IMG/VR virus record: IMGVR_UViG_3300034102_001514
Coordinates: 1 to 64,000 of that record
Strand: one strand, 5' to 3'
Origin: a virus
DNA: 64,000 nt
This document shows positions 44,257-51,732 of the stretch, piece by piece. Position 1 is the stretch's first letter. Each line of letters starts with the position of its first letter. The notes under the pieces are model-generated. The model saw only the letters and a list, made by a program, of their open reading frames with translations, did no database searches and was not told the origin of the DNA. The position numbers and the translations under genes were made by a program.

Positions 44257-44333
44257 TTGGAGAGGGGGGACTTGAACCCCTATGTGACCAGTTACCCTTT
44301 CTACAAGGTATAAGCTTGAGGGGATACTCTCCA
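44257..44333 (-). tRNA. Degenerate or unusual tRNA-like gene
   Basis: 77 bases with a perfect acceptor stem (TGGAGAG/CTCTCCA), TA at positions 8-9 and a normal T-loop (GGGG-TTCAAGT-CCCC). The D-arm consensus is missing. The middle forms TACCTT-GTAGA-AAGGGTA with a 5-base loop rather than a 7-base anticodon loop. It is spaced like the neighbouring tRNAs. It may be a decayed tRNA or another special tRNA-like RNA; no anticodon can be assigned with confidence. Confidence 0.55.
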
Positions 44334-44338
44334 TTAAG

Positions 44339-44412
44339 CGGTCTGTACGGGACTCGAACCCGTGACCTCCGGCGTGACAGGCCAGCGTTGTAACCAACTC
44401 TACTAACAGACC
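44339..44412 (-). tRNA. tRNA-Asp(GTC)
   Basis: Acceptor GGTCTGT/ACAGACC, anticodon stem CTGGC/GCCGG with loop CTGTCAC (GTC), T-loop TTCGAGT. Reads GAC and GAT. Confidence 0.93.
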
Positions 44413-44417
44413 CTTTG

Positions 44418-44490
<73 letters not shown>

Positions 44491-44544
44491 AACTCGTTGT
44501 TAAAGGACAACGATAACCTTGGTGTTGATTGTGCACGCCTGGGG

Positions 44545-44626
44545 TGGGAGTGGATGGACTCGAACCACCGATGTCGTTAGACGATTGATTTACAGTCAAC
44601 TGCAATAGCCACTATGCGACACTCCC
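44545..44626 (-). tRNA. tRNA-Tyr(GTA)
   Basis: 82 bases with the long variable arm of bacterial tyrosine tRNAs. Acceptor GGGAGTG/CACTCCC, anticodon loop CTGTAAA (GTA), T-loop TTCGAGT. Confidence 0.93.
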
Positions 44627-44631
44627 ATTAG

Positions 44632-44705
44632 TACCCCGAGCAGGATTCAAACCTGCGGCCTACGCATTAGAAGTGCGTTGCTCTATTCAGCTGAGCTATC
44701 GGGGC
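44632..44705 (-). tRNA. tRNA-Arg(TCT)
   Basis: Acceptor GCCCCGA/TCGGGGT (terminal G.U), anticodon stem ACGCA/TGCGT with loop CTTCTAA (TCT), T-loop TTTGAAT. Reads AGA, a codon commonly enriched in AT-rich phage genes. Confidence 0.92.
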
Positions 44706-44752
44706 ATTTTTTAAAAACCAATAAATCAAAGAACTGTATGTGGGTTTCCGTG

Positions 44753-44838
44753 TACCGATGGCCGGGATCGAACCGGCACACTCATTACTGAGCGAGGGAT
44801 TTTAAGTCCCTTGTGTCTACCTATTTCACCACATCGGC
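44753..44838 (-). tRNA. tRNA-Leu(TAA)
   Basis: 86 bases with a long variable arm. Acceptor GCCGATG/CATCGGT, anticodon loop CTTAAAA (TAA), T-loop TTCGATC. First tRNA after the array promoter. Reads TTA. Confidence 0.93.
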
Positions 44839-44849
44839 ATTTTGTGATA

Positions 44850-44880
44850 CAAATATATAAAATAAACTTGGTATTGCCAA
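44850..44880 (-). promoter_or_regulatory. Main tRNA-array promoter
   Basis: Minus strand TTG (44880-44878), 20 bases, TATATTTG (44857-44850), starting RNA just before tRNA-Leu. It is nearly the same sequence as the promoter at 43935, including TTTGGCAATA around the -33 site. Confidence 0.8.
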
Positions 44881-44886
44881 ACTTAT

Positions 44887-45207
44887 TTAGATATAAGTTT
44901 CAATTTGTTTTTTAATTTTATCTATCAGTTCCATATCACCCAATTGTGGAATGACTGACTCTAATAACTCTTTCATATGTTTTTGAGATTTCTCTTTGGA
45001 CATTTGTTGATTATGTCTTTCTACCAAATACAAGTGATATGCAATCTCATCAGTTTGTTTTAGTTTATCATAATACTTTTGAATACGAGCGTCCAACTTT
45101 CGTGAACGATGTAGGTCAATTATTGTTGGAAACGCTTTGTGTAGTTCATCCAATCTACCTTTAAGGTATTGAATTTCTAATAGTTTATGGAGTTCTTGTT
45201 CAGTCAT
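44887..45207 (-). CDS. Small helical protein, unknown
   Basis: 106 residues, highly charged and helical throughout (LHKLLEIQYLKGRLDELHKAF, ARIQKYYDKLKQTDE). It follows the glycosyltransferase gene by 2 bases and ends at the tRNA-array promoter. No family recognised. Confidence 0.6.
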   Translation of the reverse strand: MTEQELHKLLEIQYLKGRLDELHKAFPTIIDLHRSRKLDARIQKYYDKLKQTDEIAYHLYLVERHNQQMSKEKSQKHMKELLESVIPQLGDMELIDKIKKQIETYI

Positions 45208-45209
45208 AA

Positions 45210-45947
45210 TTAATAGTCTATTCCTACAATAGGAGATGTTAGTGAATTACCTAAAGCTTCAAATCGTAATTGAGTTATGATATTGTGTTTGTAAGCCAGA
45301 GCGCTGATATTACGTTGATACATACTACGAATATCTTCTCGTGGGTGTGTTGTGTATGTAGCGGGCAAAAACTCATCAGACACAACTATGTTTTGTTTTA
45401 AGGTTGGTAGGTGAGTTTCTACTAATTTTTTAATTCCGGATTTAGATACTACATAAGAGTGCGTTTGGTATGAGTAGCCAGGAACTACAAAATTCTCAAA
45501 TCCAATTTCAACATCAGAATGACCACCTTGTAATTTTCGTGATAGGAATAGAATATCGTATTCATAATTTTCTAATTCATTACAAACATCCCACGGAAAT
45601 GGCTGTTCTGGATTGTAATCATCTTCAAGTATCAAAATGTTTTCATATCCATTTTTGTATGCATCTTCCCACACTTTGATATGGGAACACATACCACCGG
45701 CTTCACCAGATGTGACTCCACGATTCCAAAATTCATTTGAATCATCTAATTTCCAACCATCGTAAAATTTAATTCCATAATCCGAACGACCCTCTTCAGT
45801 AGAAAATAATTCACGACCATTGACACCATCAAAAATAATGTAAGTAGTTGGGTTTGGTACGCCCATAAAAACCAATCTTTCTAAAATAGACTTTCTATTT
45901 TCATCCGACTGGTCCAATGTAATAATGTATACTTTATCTATTTTCAT
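45210..45947 (-). CDS. GT25-type glycosyltransferase
   Basis: 245 residues. VYIITLDQSDENRKSI at the N-terminus, TSGEAGGMCSHIKVWEDA and the metal-binding ILILEDDYNPE are the signatures of GT25 (LPS galactosyltransferase/procollagen-type) enzymes. YSYQTHSYVV follows at the right place. Such enzymes add sugars to LPS or proteins. Phage copies may change the host surface or decorate virion proteins; the target is not known. It overlaps the next gene by 4 bases. Confidence 0.82.
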   Translation of the reverse strand: MKIDKVYIITLDQSDENRKSILERLVFMGVPNPTTYIIFDGVNGRELFSTEEGRSDYGIKFYDGWKLDDSNEFWNRGVTSGEAGGMCSHIKVWEDAYKNGYENILILEDDYNPEQPFPWDVCNELENYEYDILFLSRKLQGGHSDVEIGFENFVVPGYSYQTHSYVVSKSGIKKLVETHLPTLKQNIVVSDEFLPATYTTHPREDIRSMYQRNISALAYKHNIITQLRFEALGNSLTSPIVGIDY

Positions 45948-46336
45948 TTTGCCTTGGGTAATTTTTCAAGAAAGTCAACAAAAGTTAAATACATCATTTT
46001 GTATTTACTATCCTTTCGTTGATTACGAATGTTTACTTGCCGTATCATATCATCAAATAATAAATTTAAATAATAACGAAATTCTTTACGACTACCATCA
46101 TTATCTTTGCGAGATATATACGCCTCAAACCCTTTATAATCTTTTTCATACAACAAACTACGAAGGTCCTCTATCATTTCTACTAATTCATATGGGTTAC
46201 CTAATGATTGTTGTTCAAACGAATCGTTACCAACAACCATATAGTTATTGTCCTTTGTTTTATCATTTTGAGTTGCAACTACCCAATGTTTCATCAGACC
46301 CAATAATTCTATTTGATGTTCAGTATTTAAATCCAT
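45944..46336 (-). CDS. Small protein, unknown
   Basis: 130 residues, helical, with YELVEMIEDLRSLLYEKDYKGF and a basic C-terminus. It is coupled to neighbours on both sides by overlaps of 1-4 bases. No function recognised. Confidence 0.6.
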   Translation of the reverse strand: MDLNTEHQIELLGLMKHWVVATQNDKTKDNNYMVVGNDSFEQQSLGNPYELVEMIEDLRSLLYEKDYKGFEAYISRKDNDGSRKEFRYYLNLLFDDMIRQVNIRNQRKDSKYKMMYLTFVDFLEKLPKAK

Positions 46337-46563
46337 CAGTCGAAACTTACACTATTGTCTCGCATAAATTGATTGAGTTGTTGTCTACACTTTTCATAAG
46401 TATCATACTTGTCCGCACTGTACTCATTATCCGACATATACTTGTATTGTGCTCTCAACCACTGGTCCATTTCCCATAATACGGAATGTATCTTTGCGCC
46501 AGTAATTGCCATTTGGAACTCGTGTGATTCTTCAGGCAAGTTAAATTCTAATGTTGCTTTCAT
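46336..46563 (-). CDS. Conserved small phage protein
   Basis: 75 residues. ATLEFNLPEESHEFQMAITGAK and SVLWEMDQWLRAQYKY form a pattern shared by many unrelated phages (LEFNLPE..EF..A..G....). The family has no known function that I can name. Stop and start overlap its neighbours. Confidence 0.7.
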   Translation of the reverse strand: MKATLEFNLPEESHEFQMAITGAKIHSVLWEMDQWLRAQYKYMSDNEYSADKYDTYEKCRQQLNQFMRDNSVSFD

Positions 46564-46760
46564 TTTTTATCTAATAAAGTTTTAAAAAAATTATACCAAA
46601 AAATAAATCCCAAGATAGGCCATATTAAAATAACCATAATTCGTTCCGAGTGTGGGTATTCAATCTTACCACCAAGTTTTGTAATTCTATTTGTGATAAA
46701 ATTAATCAAAAACATATGGATGAATCCAACAATCAAATATAGTGATATTAGGTTAATCAT
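46560..46760 (-). CDS. Two-helix membrane protein, unknown
   Basis: 66 residues from ATG at 46760 (MINLISLYLIVG). Two hydrophobic helices lie at about residues 3-22 and 42-62, with a short basic loop. The longer frame to 46775 runs into the promoter. A TATATTTG box ends four bases before the ATG, so the mRNA should be leaderless. It is the first gene of the 46.76-44.9 kb operon. Confidence 0.7.
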   Translation of the reverse strand: MINLISLYLIVGFIHMFLINFITNRITKLGGKIEYPHSERIMVILIWPILGFIFWYNFFKTLLDKK

Positions 46761-46764
46761 TTTA

Positions 46765-46795
46765 CAAATATACAAAATAAATTTGAATTATACAA
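46765..46795 (-). promoter_or_regulatory. Promoter, leaderless type
   Basis: Minus strand TTG (46795-46793), 20 bases, TATATTTG (46772-46765). Four bases separate the box from the ATG at 46760. Confidence 0.8.
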
Positions 46796-46798
46796 GAA

Positions 46799-47476
46799 TT
46801 ATAATTTCTTTACTACAAACAAATTTGAATTCAACATAATGGCGGGTCTTGCGTTTTGTATATTTGGCAATGAACCTACTATTTCAAACCCATCTTTCAT
46901 TTTGTTAGCCACTAAATAATCAACAGCATAACAAACTCCGGTTGATGACCAAATGTCTTCATAGTCATCAAATACAATATAACCGCCCGGATTTACAAAA
47001 TCAACAAAGTTTTCAAAATCATGCAATACATCAAAAAACCAATGTCCTGCATCAATATATAATAAATCAACTTTTGGTATTTCTGATTTTAGTTTTTGAA
47101 TAAATTCTTTGTTTTGACAATTACCCTCATAAAATTTAAAAGAGTTATGTGGTTTTATAAACCGATTCACAGTATCATAAACTACGTCTCCATAAAAAAC
47201 TTCACATATATCAACTCCATATACTTTGGTTGGATATGGGTGGGATGACAACAATGCAGATGAACCACCTGCATAAGTTCCTAATTCAAGATATACTTTT
47301 TCTTCATTACCCAACAAACTACGAATGTCGTAAAGTATGTGATTGTGATGATGTAAAATTTTATTTTGAATATCACCCAATGGATAGTTGTAAGACATAT
47401 CACCATCAATTTCTTGAGTGATGTTTTTTAATATATCAAGTGATTCTTTTGTGATATGTTCTCTTCCAAAAAGCAT
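46799..47476 (-). CDS. Class I SAM methyltransferase (cephalosporin hydroxylase-like group)
   Basis: 225 residues. YLELGTYAGGSSALL is the SAM-binding glycine motif. VYGVDIC and VDLLYIDAGHWFFDVLHDFENF, then GGYIVFDDYED, match the CmcI/Methyltransf_24 type group. These methylate small molecules or sugars. It lies in the same region as a second methyltransferase, GT25 and FkbM genes, suggesting glycan or surface modification. The exact substrate is unknown. Confidence 0.75.
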   Translation of the reverse strand: MLFGREHITKESLDILKNITQEIDGDMSYNYPLGDIQNKILHHHNHILYDIRSLLGNEEKVYLELGTYAGGSSALLSSHPYPTKVYGVDICEVFYGDVVYDTVNRFIKPHNSFKFYEGNCQNKEFIQKLKSEIPKVDLLYIDAGHWFFDVLHDFENFVDFVNPGGYIVFDDYEDIWSSTGVCYAVDYLVANKMKDGFEIVGSLPNIQNARPAIMLNSNLFVVKKL

Positions 47477-47487
47477 TGCCTTGTGTT

Positions 47488-47658
47488 TTATAATAAAAAT
47501 GGGTTTTTCTTTTCTACTGAAAACAACTTTAAGAAATTCTTCAATGGTAGTTGTTTTCTTTCAGCAAATGATTGTGCTGCTTTGAGTCGTGATATAGATA
47601 CCACCTTTCCAAGTGGTTCTTTGTTTTGGTCGTTCTTGATATAATAAAAACAATACAT
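47488..47658 (-). CDS. Small protein, 56 residues, unknown
   Basis: ATG 47658, stop 47488, 11 bases before the methyltransferase start. The product (MYCFYYIKNDQNKEPLGK and following) is basic and probably a small alpha-beta domain (VVSISRLKAAQSFAERKQLP). Spacing and coding pattern support a real gene; no function. Confidence 0.6.
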   Translation of the reverse strand: MYCFYYIKNDQNKEPLGKVVSISRLKAAQSFAERKQLPLKNFLKLFSVEKKNPFLL

Positions 47659-47665
47659 AAATAAA

Positions 47666-48007
47666 TTATTTAACCCATTCTCTATACGCTAACTCGTATG
47701 CGGTTAACCTATCAATTTTATGGTTACTACTCATAATTTCTCTTGCAGTTTCCATAACTTCGTGTCTCAATCCATAAGAATGAGACTCCATTAAGATTTC
47801 TTCAATTTGAGATTCGCAAGTCATTTCATATTCCCTTTTATAAACGAGTTCCATTGGTTCTAACTGATTTCCACCAAAAGATAGTCCATCCGTTGTATAA
47901 TATACATATTCGTTAAGCTCTTCATAGAATTCAATTTCTTGAATAGTTTTTACACTTTTTGTTCCGATGGGAACTACATAATCTACTAATTGAAATAGAG
48001 GCTTCAT
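47666..48007 (-). CDS. Small SH3-like protein, unknown
   Basis: 113 residues. LVDYVVPIGTKSVKTIQEIEF and EYVYYTTDGLSFGGNQLEP give a beta-barrel pattern at the N-terminus; the C-terminus is helical (TAREIMSSNHKIDRLTAYELAY). It is coupled to the upstream methyltransferase by a 4-base overlap. I know similar small phage proteins without function. Confidence 0.62.
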   Translation of the reverse strand: MKPLFQLVDYVVPIGTKSVKTIQEIEFYEELNEYVYYTTDGLSFGGNQLEPMELVYKREYEMTCESQIEEILMESHSYGLRHEVMETAREIMSSNHKIDRLTAYELAYREWVK

Positions 48008-48915
48008 TTAATTTTATATTGGAGTTGTGATTCATCAAAAAATTCATTTGTATCATTTGCAGATGGTGAGGTAAATAGATGTTGTTCATTACCTTTCACA
48101 GCCACAAAAGTACAGCGGTCCTCGTGTTCAAACCCATCATTTCCATAATTTTTATGTGCGGGTGTGAACGCTTCGTATACGGATGTAAATCCTGTTTTGT
48201 TTAGTATATTTACCAACGATGGTCGTGTAAACCAAAAACTATGTGGATTATCCCAAGACGCAAGAATTCGTGTTTCTTTGATGTCCTGCGATTCATCTTC
48301 ACCGTGTTCTTTATGTAGGTTACCAAAGTATGAACTTCCCTCATATGGAAATTCTAATTGAGGTTGTAAACTAATATGTGTATCTAAAACCAAAAGGTTT
48401 TCAGTCATCTGATACATTTTCTTTATCAACTCAATTGAGTCCGTTGCAGTTAAGTGATACAATAACCCACTACAAATAATAACATCAAATCTTCCGTGTT
48501 GTTCTAAAGAAATATTTCTCGCATCTTCTTCCAAGAAAGTTACACTACGAAGTTCCAAAGTTCGTTTACAAAATTCAGACTTCATTACATTCGCGTGTCG
48601 GACTTCAACTCCAACTACATTAGATTGGTGATATGCAAACTCCAAAGAGAATTGTCCATCTAAAGAACCCAAATCTAAAACACGAATTTTGTTCAGAGGT
48701 TTTTTGGATAAATCAGATACTACTTGTAAGATTCTCTTTAATCGTGTATGGGGGATGTTTAACGCCCCATTTGTCCAAATCCCTTCAGGTAGTGGAATGT
48801 CATAAATAAACTCCCCATATTGGGATTTGATAAAATCCAATTCTTTTTTCAAAACACTTTTTTCTTTATGTGTTATTGCTTTTGTTGAAGGGCCCGAAAT
48901 TCCATTTGTAATCAT
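48004..48915 (-). CDS. Class I SAM methyltransferase
   Basis: 303 residues. RVLDLGSLDGQFSLEFA (motif I), GVEVRH, EEDARNI and FDVIICSGLLYHLT are clear methyltransferase motifs, placing it in the Methyltransf_25/UbiE-like group. SFWFTRPSLVNILNKTGF is the usual C-terminal stretch of sugar or small-molecule methyltransferases. It is coupled to the downstream gene. Substrate unknown. Confidence 0.8.
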   Translation of the reverse strand: MITNGISGPSTKAITHKEKSVLKKELDFIKSQYGEFIYDIPLPEGIWTNGALNIPHTRLKRILQVVSDLSKKPLNKIRVLDLGSLDGQFSLEFAYHQSNVVGVEVRHANVMKSEFCKRTLELRSVTFLEEDARNISLEQHGRFDVIICSGLLYHLTATDSIELIKKMYQMTENLLVLDTHISLQPQLEFPYEGSSYFGNLHKEHGEDESQDIKETRILASWDNPHSFWFTRPSLVNILNKTGFTSVYEAFTPAHKNYGNDGFEHEDRCTFVAVKGNEQHLFTSPSANDTNEFFDESQLQYKIK

Positions 48916-49049
48916 CGTGTGTCTTTTTTTAATTTTTGGTGTGTGTAAAGGAATTTGCCATTCCGCCCGTTTTGCCCGTTTTGCCCGTTTTGCCTGTCTG
49001 CTTTATCGCTTGATGACTTAAAGGGGTTAGATAGATGTTGGTCTACCAC
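48912..49049 (-). CDS. Possible GTG-start ORF with (QNG)n repeat
   Basis: 45 codons from GTG at 49049, ending in an ATGA overlap with the methyltransferase start. The centre encodes three QNG repeats from the tandem GCCCGTTTT DNA repeat. The stop-start coupling fits the local style, but there is no ATG and the composition is odd. It may be only an untranslated leader. Confidence 0.28.
   Translation of the reverse strand: MVDQHLSNPFKSSSDKADRQNGQNGQNGRNGKFLYTHQKLKKDTR
48965..48991. repeat. Tandem 9-base repeat (GCCCGTTTT x3)
   Basis: Three perfect copies of GCCCGTTTT in the region before the methyltransferase gene, followed by a partial copy. This is GC-richer than its surroundings and could be a slippage product or a protein-binding site. 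Confidence 0.8.
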
Positions 49050-49096
49050 AATGAATCATAATTTTGATTCGTTCTCTTTCCAAGAAAGTGAGAAAC

Positions 49097-49345
49097 TTAA
49101 ATAATTTCTTCATCTCTATCAACCCATTCGTGGATATCTTCTTTGGTTAACTCGTGTAGAAAGATTGGAGTTCTTTCTCCTACATAAGTATTCCACACAT
49201 TGTATTCTAACCATTCTAACGCATGAAATTCAGATAATCCATCTTCAATCAAAACATCAACCATTTTTGATTTAGAGTATACTACTCTTTGGTATTCCGT
49301 ATCCATTCCAAGGATTGCGGAGTCGTATCCATCTACAAACATCAT
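49097..49345 (-). CDS. Conserved small phage protein
   Basis: 82 residues. YDSAILGMDTEYQRVVYSKSKMVDVL and EYNVWNTYVGERTPIFLH match a small family found in many phages (I.G.D....RV.Y....MV..L). The function is unknown. It overlaps the upstream gene by 4 bases. Confidence 0.7.
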   Translation of the reverse strand: MMFVDGYDSAILGMDTEYQRVVYSKSKMVDVLIEDGLSEFHALEWLEYNVWNTYVGERTPIFLHELTKEDIHEWVDRDEEII

Positions 49346-49602
49346 TTGATTTCGTATTTTTTTAGTAGATGTATCAATTTTACCAAATCATCCAAGTCGT
49401 AGATTTTTTCTAATCCACTTTCCATAATATGGACTGACCATTGATTGTCTATAATTTCATCATCACCATCGGTAATTAAGGTAAGGTAGTTTACATCTAA
49501 TGAATAGTAGTAGAATTCTACTTCACTACCACTTTCTTCAATAGGGACTACCTCTTTCTGAAAACCTAATGAGCGGAGGTGGGATTCGGAGATTTTGTTC
49601 AT
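49342..49602 (-). CDS. Small protein, unknown
   Basis: 86 residues from ATG at 49602; the frame to 49608 would need TTG. It begins MNKISESHLRSLGFQ and has WSVHIMESGLEKIYDLDDLVKLI. The pattern resembles small phage or host proteins with a LxxLGF start that bind a partner protein; function unknown. Confidence 0.6.
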   Translation of the reverse strand: MNKISESHLRSLGFQKEVVPIEESGSEVEFYYYSLDVNYLTLITDGDDEIIDNQWSVHIMESGLEKIYDLDDLVKLIHLLKKYEIK

Positions 49603-49638
49603 AATCAATTTTTTAAATTGTCAGCAGGTGCTAACCAT

Positions 49639-49824
49639 TTACATATCAATAACCTTGTAAAGACATCCGTGGGTGGAGTTTTGTTGAAATAATTGTGCAA
49701 TTCGTTCTGCATCTTCTTTATTATCCCATTCCACAGCAATACCTTCGGAATCATTTACATAATTCCCTACTATTGTACCACTTTGGGTTTCTTGGTATTT
49801 TAAAATTTTAAATTTTTGCTTCAT
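49639..49824 (-). CDS. Small protein, unknown
   Basis: 61 residues, beta then helix (QKFKILKYQETQSGTIVGNYV, WDNKEDAERIAQLFQ). Its ATG overlaps the stop of the upstream 52-residue gene (ATGA), so both are translated together from the promoter at 49984. Confidence 0.6.
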   Translation of the reverse strand: MKQKFKILKYQETQSGTIVGNYVNDSEGIAVEWDNKEDAERIAQLFQQNSTHGCLYKVIDM

Positions 49825-49979
49825 ATAAAAATATTTAAAGATAATCCTCTATTAAACCAAATAAATTCAATGGTGTACCATCCATACAATTTTAAATCGT
49901 GGGTGATACGAATTGTAGGAATGGGATAGATTTGACCCCATTGATTAAATCGCTCAAATTTTATATGTTTAATTTTCAT
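49821..49979 (-). CDS. Small conserved protein, 52 residues
   Basis: ATG 49979, TGA overlapping the next ATG. Product MKIKHIKFERFNQWGQIYPI then TIRITHDLKLYGWYTIEFIW; this FxxFGQIYPIPTI pattern is typical of a small phage family of unknown function. A promoter box ends four bases before the ATG. Confidence 0.65.
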   Translation of the reverse strand: MKIKHIKFERFNQWGQIYPIPTIRITHDLKLYGWYTIEFIWFNRGLSLNIFI

Positions 49980-49983
49980 AGCC

Positions 49984-50014
49984 CTAATATACAAAATTTA
50001 TTTCAATAAAACAA
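49984..50014 (-). promoter_or_regulatory. Promoter, leaderless type
   Basis: Minus strand TTG (50014-50012), 20 bases, TATATTAG (49991-49984). Four bases to the ATG at 49979. It overlaps the phosphoesterase gene's stop region by its position just before 50019. Confidence 0.65.
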
Positions 50015-50018
50015 GCCT

Positions 50019-50747
50019 TTAAATCTGCTTTGCAACAAATTTTTTATCTTCATAAATTACATACCCACCACTCGGCAATGCATCAATCAGTAAGTATCTA
50101 CCACCCATTGACTTTTCACTTGCGGTTAGGGAGTCAAAGATATTCTTTACTTGAGTGTGTCCTACTACTTGAATAAATTTCTTCTTTAACCCATTGTCTC
50201 CTTTGTTGGAAGACATCAACGCAGCAGGTCTAATCCACATCGGTCCTTGTGATGGATGATTTCCGTATGGGTCGTACCCCATATGAGAAAAGTTAAAAGC
50301 GTGTAATCTATTCTTGTATAATTCGTTTGTTAGTTCAACGAAATTACTTTTATTCCAACCATCCCAACCAAAGGTATCATCCAACCAAGTAGGACTGAAC
50401 CCAGCGTGACTACAAAGTATATCATCAAATTGATATCCAACTTGTAGGTGGTGCATATTCTTGATAAGTAAATCTTGGATGTCCCATTTTAGAGCGGGTT
50501 GGAATCCTGAATATGTTTCATTAGACAAATAGTGGTGGTCGTGATTACCAATCAACATTACCACCGGTATGCGAGCTGCTTCTTTGAACTCAATAATGTC
50601 CTTAAAGTTTTTGATTTGCTCTACACCTGTAATATCAAATGAGTCAAAGTAATCACCAATAAAAACAACCCTATCAGGGGTTTCTTTTTTGATAATTTCT
50701 TTCCAAAGATTTCTTCCGTGGGTGTCTCCCAACAATAAAGTTTTCAT
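50019..50747 (-). CDS. Calcineurin-like metallophosphoesterase
   Basis: 242 residues from ATG at 50747 (MKTLLLGDTHGR); a start at 50762 would overlap the tiny upstream gene. Metal motifs are complete: GDTHGR, FIGDYFDS, LIGNHDHH, CSHAGF and VVGHTQV. This is the PPP-type set, as in lambda-like protein phosphatases and diadenosine tetraphosphatases. The substrate could be a phosphoprotein or nucleotide; not known. Confidence 0.82.
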   Translation of the reverse strand: MKTLLLGDTHGRNLWKEIIKKETPDRVVFIGDYFDSFDITGVEQIKNFKDIIEFKEAARIPVVMLIGNHDHHYLSNETYSGFQPALKWDIQDLLIKNMHHLQVGYQFDDILCSHAGFSPTWLDDTFGWDGWNKSNFVELTNELYKNRLHAFNFSHMGYDPYGNHPSQGPMWIRPAALMSSNKGDNGLKKKFIQVVGHTQVKNIFDSLTASEKSMGGRYLLIDALPSGGYVIYEDKKFVAKQI

Positions 50748-50748
50748 A

Positions 50749-50823
50749 TTAATTTTTTTCATTTCGTTGTAGTTGTTTTAGGATAGCCCATAATAACACT
50801 ACAACTATAATACCAAGTGCCAT
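50749..50823 (-). CDS. Tiny membrane protein, 24 residues
   Basis: ATG 50823, TAA 50749, one base before the phosphoesterase start. It starts MALGIIVVVLLWAILKQ and has a short charged tail, so it is a single membrane helix. One of several such micro-proteins in this phage; function unknown. Confidence 0.5.
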   Translation of the reverse strand: MALGIIVVVLLWAILKQLQRNEKN

Positions 50824-50828
50824 TTTAA

Positions 50829-51116
50829 TTAAATTTTAAAATCACTAAATTTCAATCCCCACATTAGGGAAATCATATTCATCTCTTTTTTTGCCCATTC
50901 CTTACTGTATCGGAATCGTTTACGGATTTCTTGGATACCCCACTGTTTCCACTCATCATTCTGAGCTTCAGTCATAGTCCATTGAGTAAACCAATCATCC
51001 TTTCTATCTTTAATATCTTGGTAAGTAACCAAGTGTCCTGCAATCTCAAACATTTTGTTGATTGTATCTTCAACAAATAGTTCTCTTTTTTGTTGTTTAC
51101 TCTTCCGTTTTACCAT
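50829..51116 (-). CDS. Conserved small phage protein
   Basis: 95 residues, basic N-terminus (MVKRKSKQQKRELF) then VEDTINKMFEIAGH, WFTQWTMTEAQNDEWKQWG and YSKEWAKKEMNMISLMWGL. This tryptophan-rich pattern recurs in many phages infecting varied hosts. Function unknown. It overlaps the upstream gene by 20 bases. Confidence 0.7.
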   Translation of the reverse strand: MVKRKSKQQKRELFVEDTINKMFEIAGHLVTYQDIKDRKDDWFTQWTMTEAQNDEWKQWGIQEIRKRFRYSKEWAKKEMNMISLMWGLKFSDFKI

Positions 51117-51732
51117 TTTCTAAATCCTCTAATTGTTTTTCTAAATAGTCTACACTAATAATATTTGTGTTAGCGTTTGGGTCAATCTTTTTGATTCGTT
51201 CAATTAGTTCATTTTGATATCCCTTTTTGTAAAATCCATCCTCAATCCAACTTGCAAGGTCTTGTAGATGTTGGGGTGCTGAAATAGAGATTCGTAAATC
51301 GTAATGTGACCATTTAGTTTTCCAATCCCAAAATTGGATACCCTTGGTTAATTTTCGGTGTAGATTAGATAATGTCCAATTACGAACACGAACTATTGAT
51401 TTATCGTTTCCAAAGATATGGAGAAATCGTAGAAACCATCTTGGACACCACCAAGGTTTAGCTTCATAATCCATTGCTAATACAAGCGGAAGGAGAACTT
51501 TATTGAATTCACTATCGTTATAGAATGTGATTCCTAAATATCCATACCTGTCCCCTTTGGTTGGAAAAAAGATGTAGCGTAAATCACTCCACTCTAAATT
51601 ACGAGTGGTGATATACGTCATCTTACGACCTTTCCAAAATAGGATAGTGTATTTCAAATTCTCCAACCTTTCTTTGAGGGTTGGTTTTAGTGGTGGAATA
51701 TAGAATTTACTATTTTTGTTTATCGTTTTCAT
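51097..51732 (-). CDS. Phage protein, unknown
   Basis: 211 residues, aromatic-rich (WSDLRYIFFPTKGDRYGYLG, KPWWCPRWFLRFLHIFGND). No membrane segment is certain. The C-terminal 40 residues are helical and charged. It is coupled to both neighbours by short overlaps. No family recognised. Confidence 0.6.
   Translation of the reverse strand: MKTINKNSKFYIPPLKPTLKERLENLKYTILFWKGRKMTYITTRNLEWSDLRYIFFPTKGDRYGYLGITFYNDSEFNKVLLPLVLAMDYEAKPWWCPRWFLRFLHIFGNDKSIVRVRNWTLSNLHRKLTKGIQFWDWKTKWSHYDLRISISAPQHLQDLASWIEDGFYKKGYQNELIERIKKIDPNANTNIISVDYLEKQLEDLENGKTEE

Noticed and set aside
48965-48991. Short tandem repeats as a CRISPR array
   Set aside because: The units are 9 bases without spacers; no Cas gene is present.
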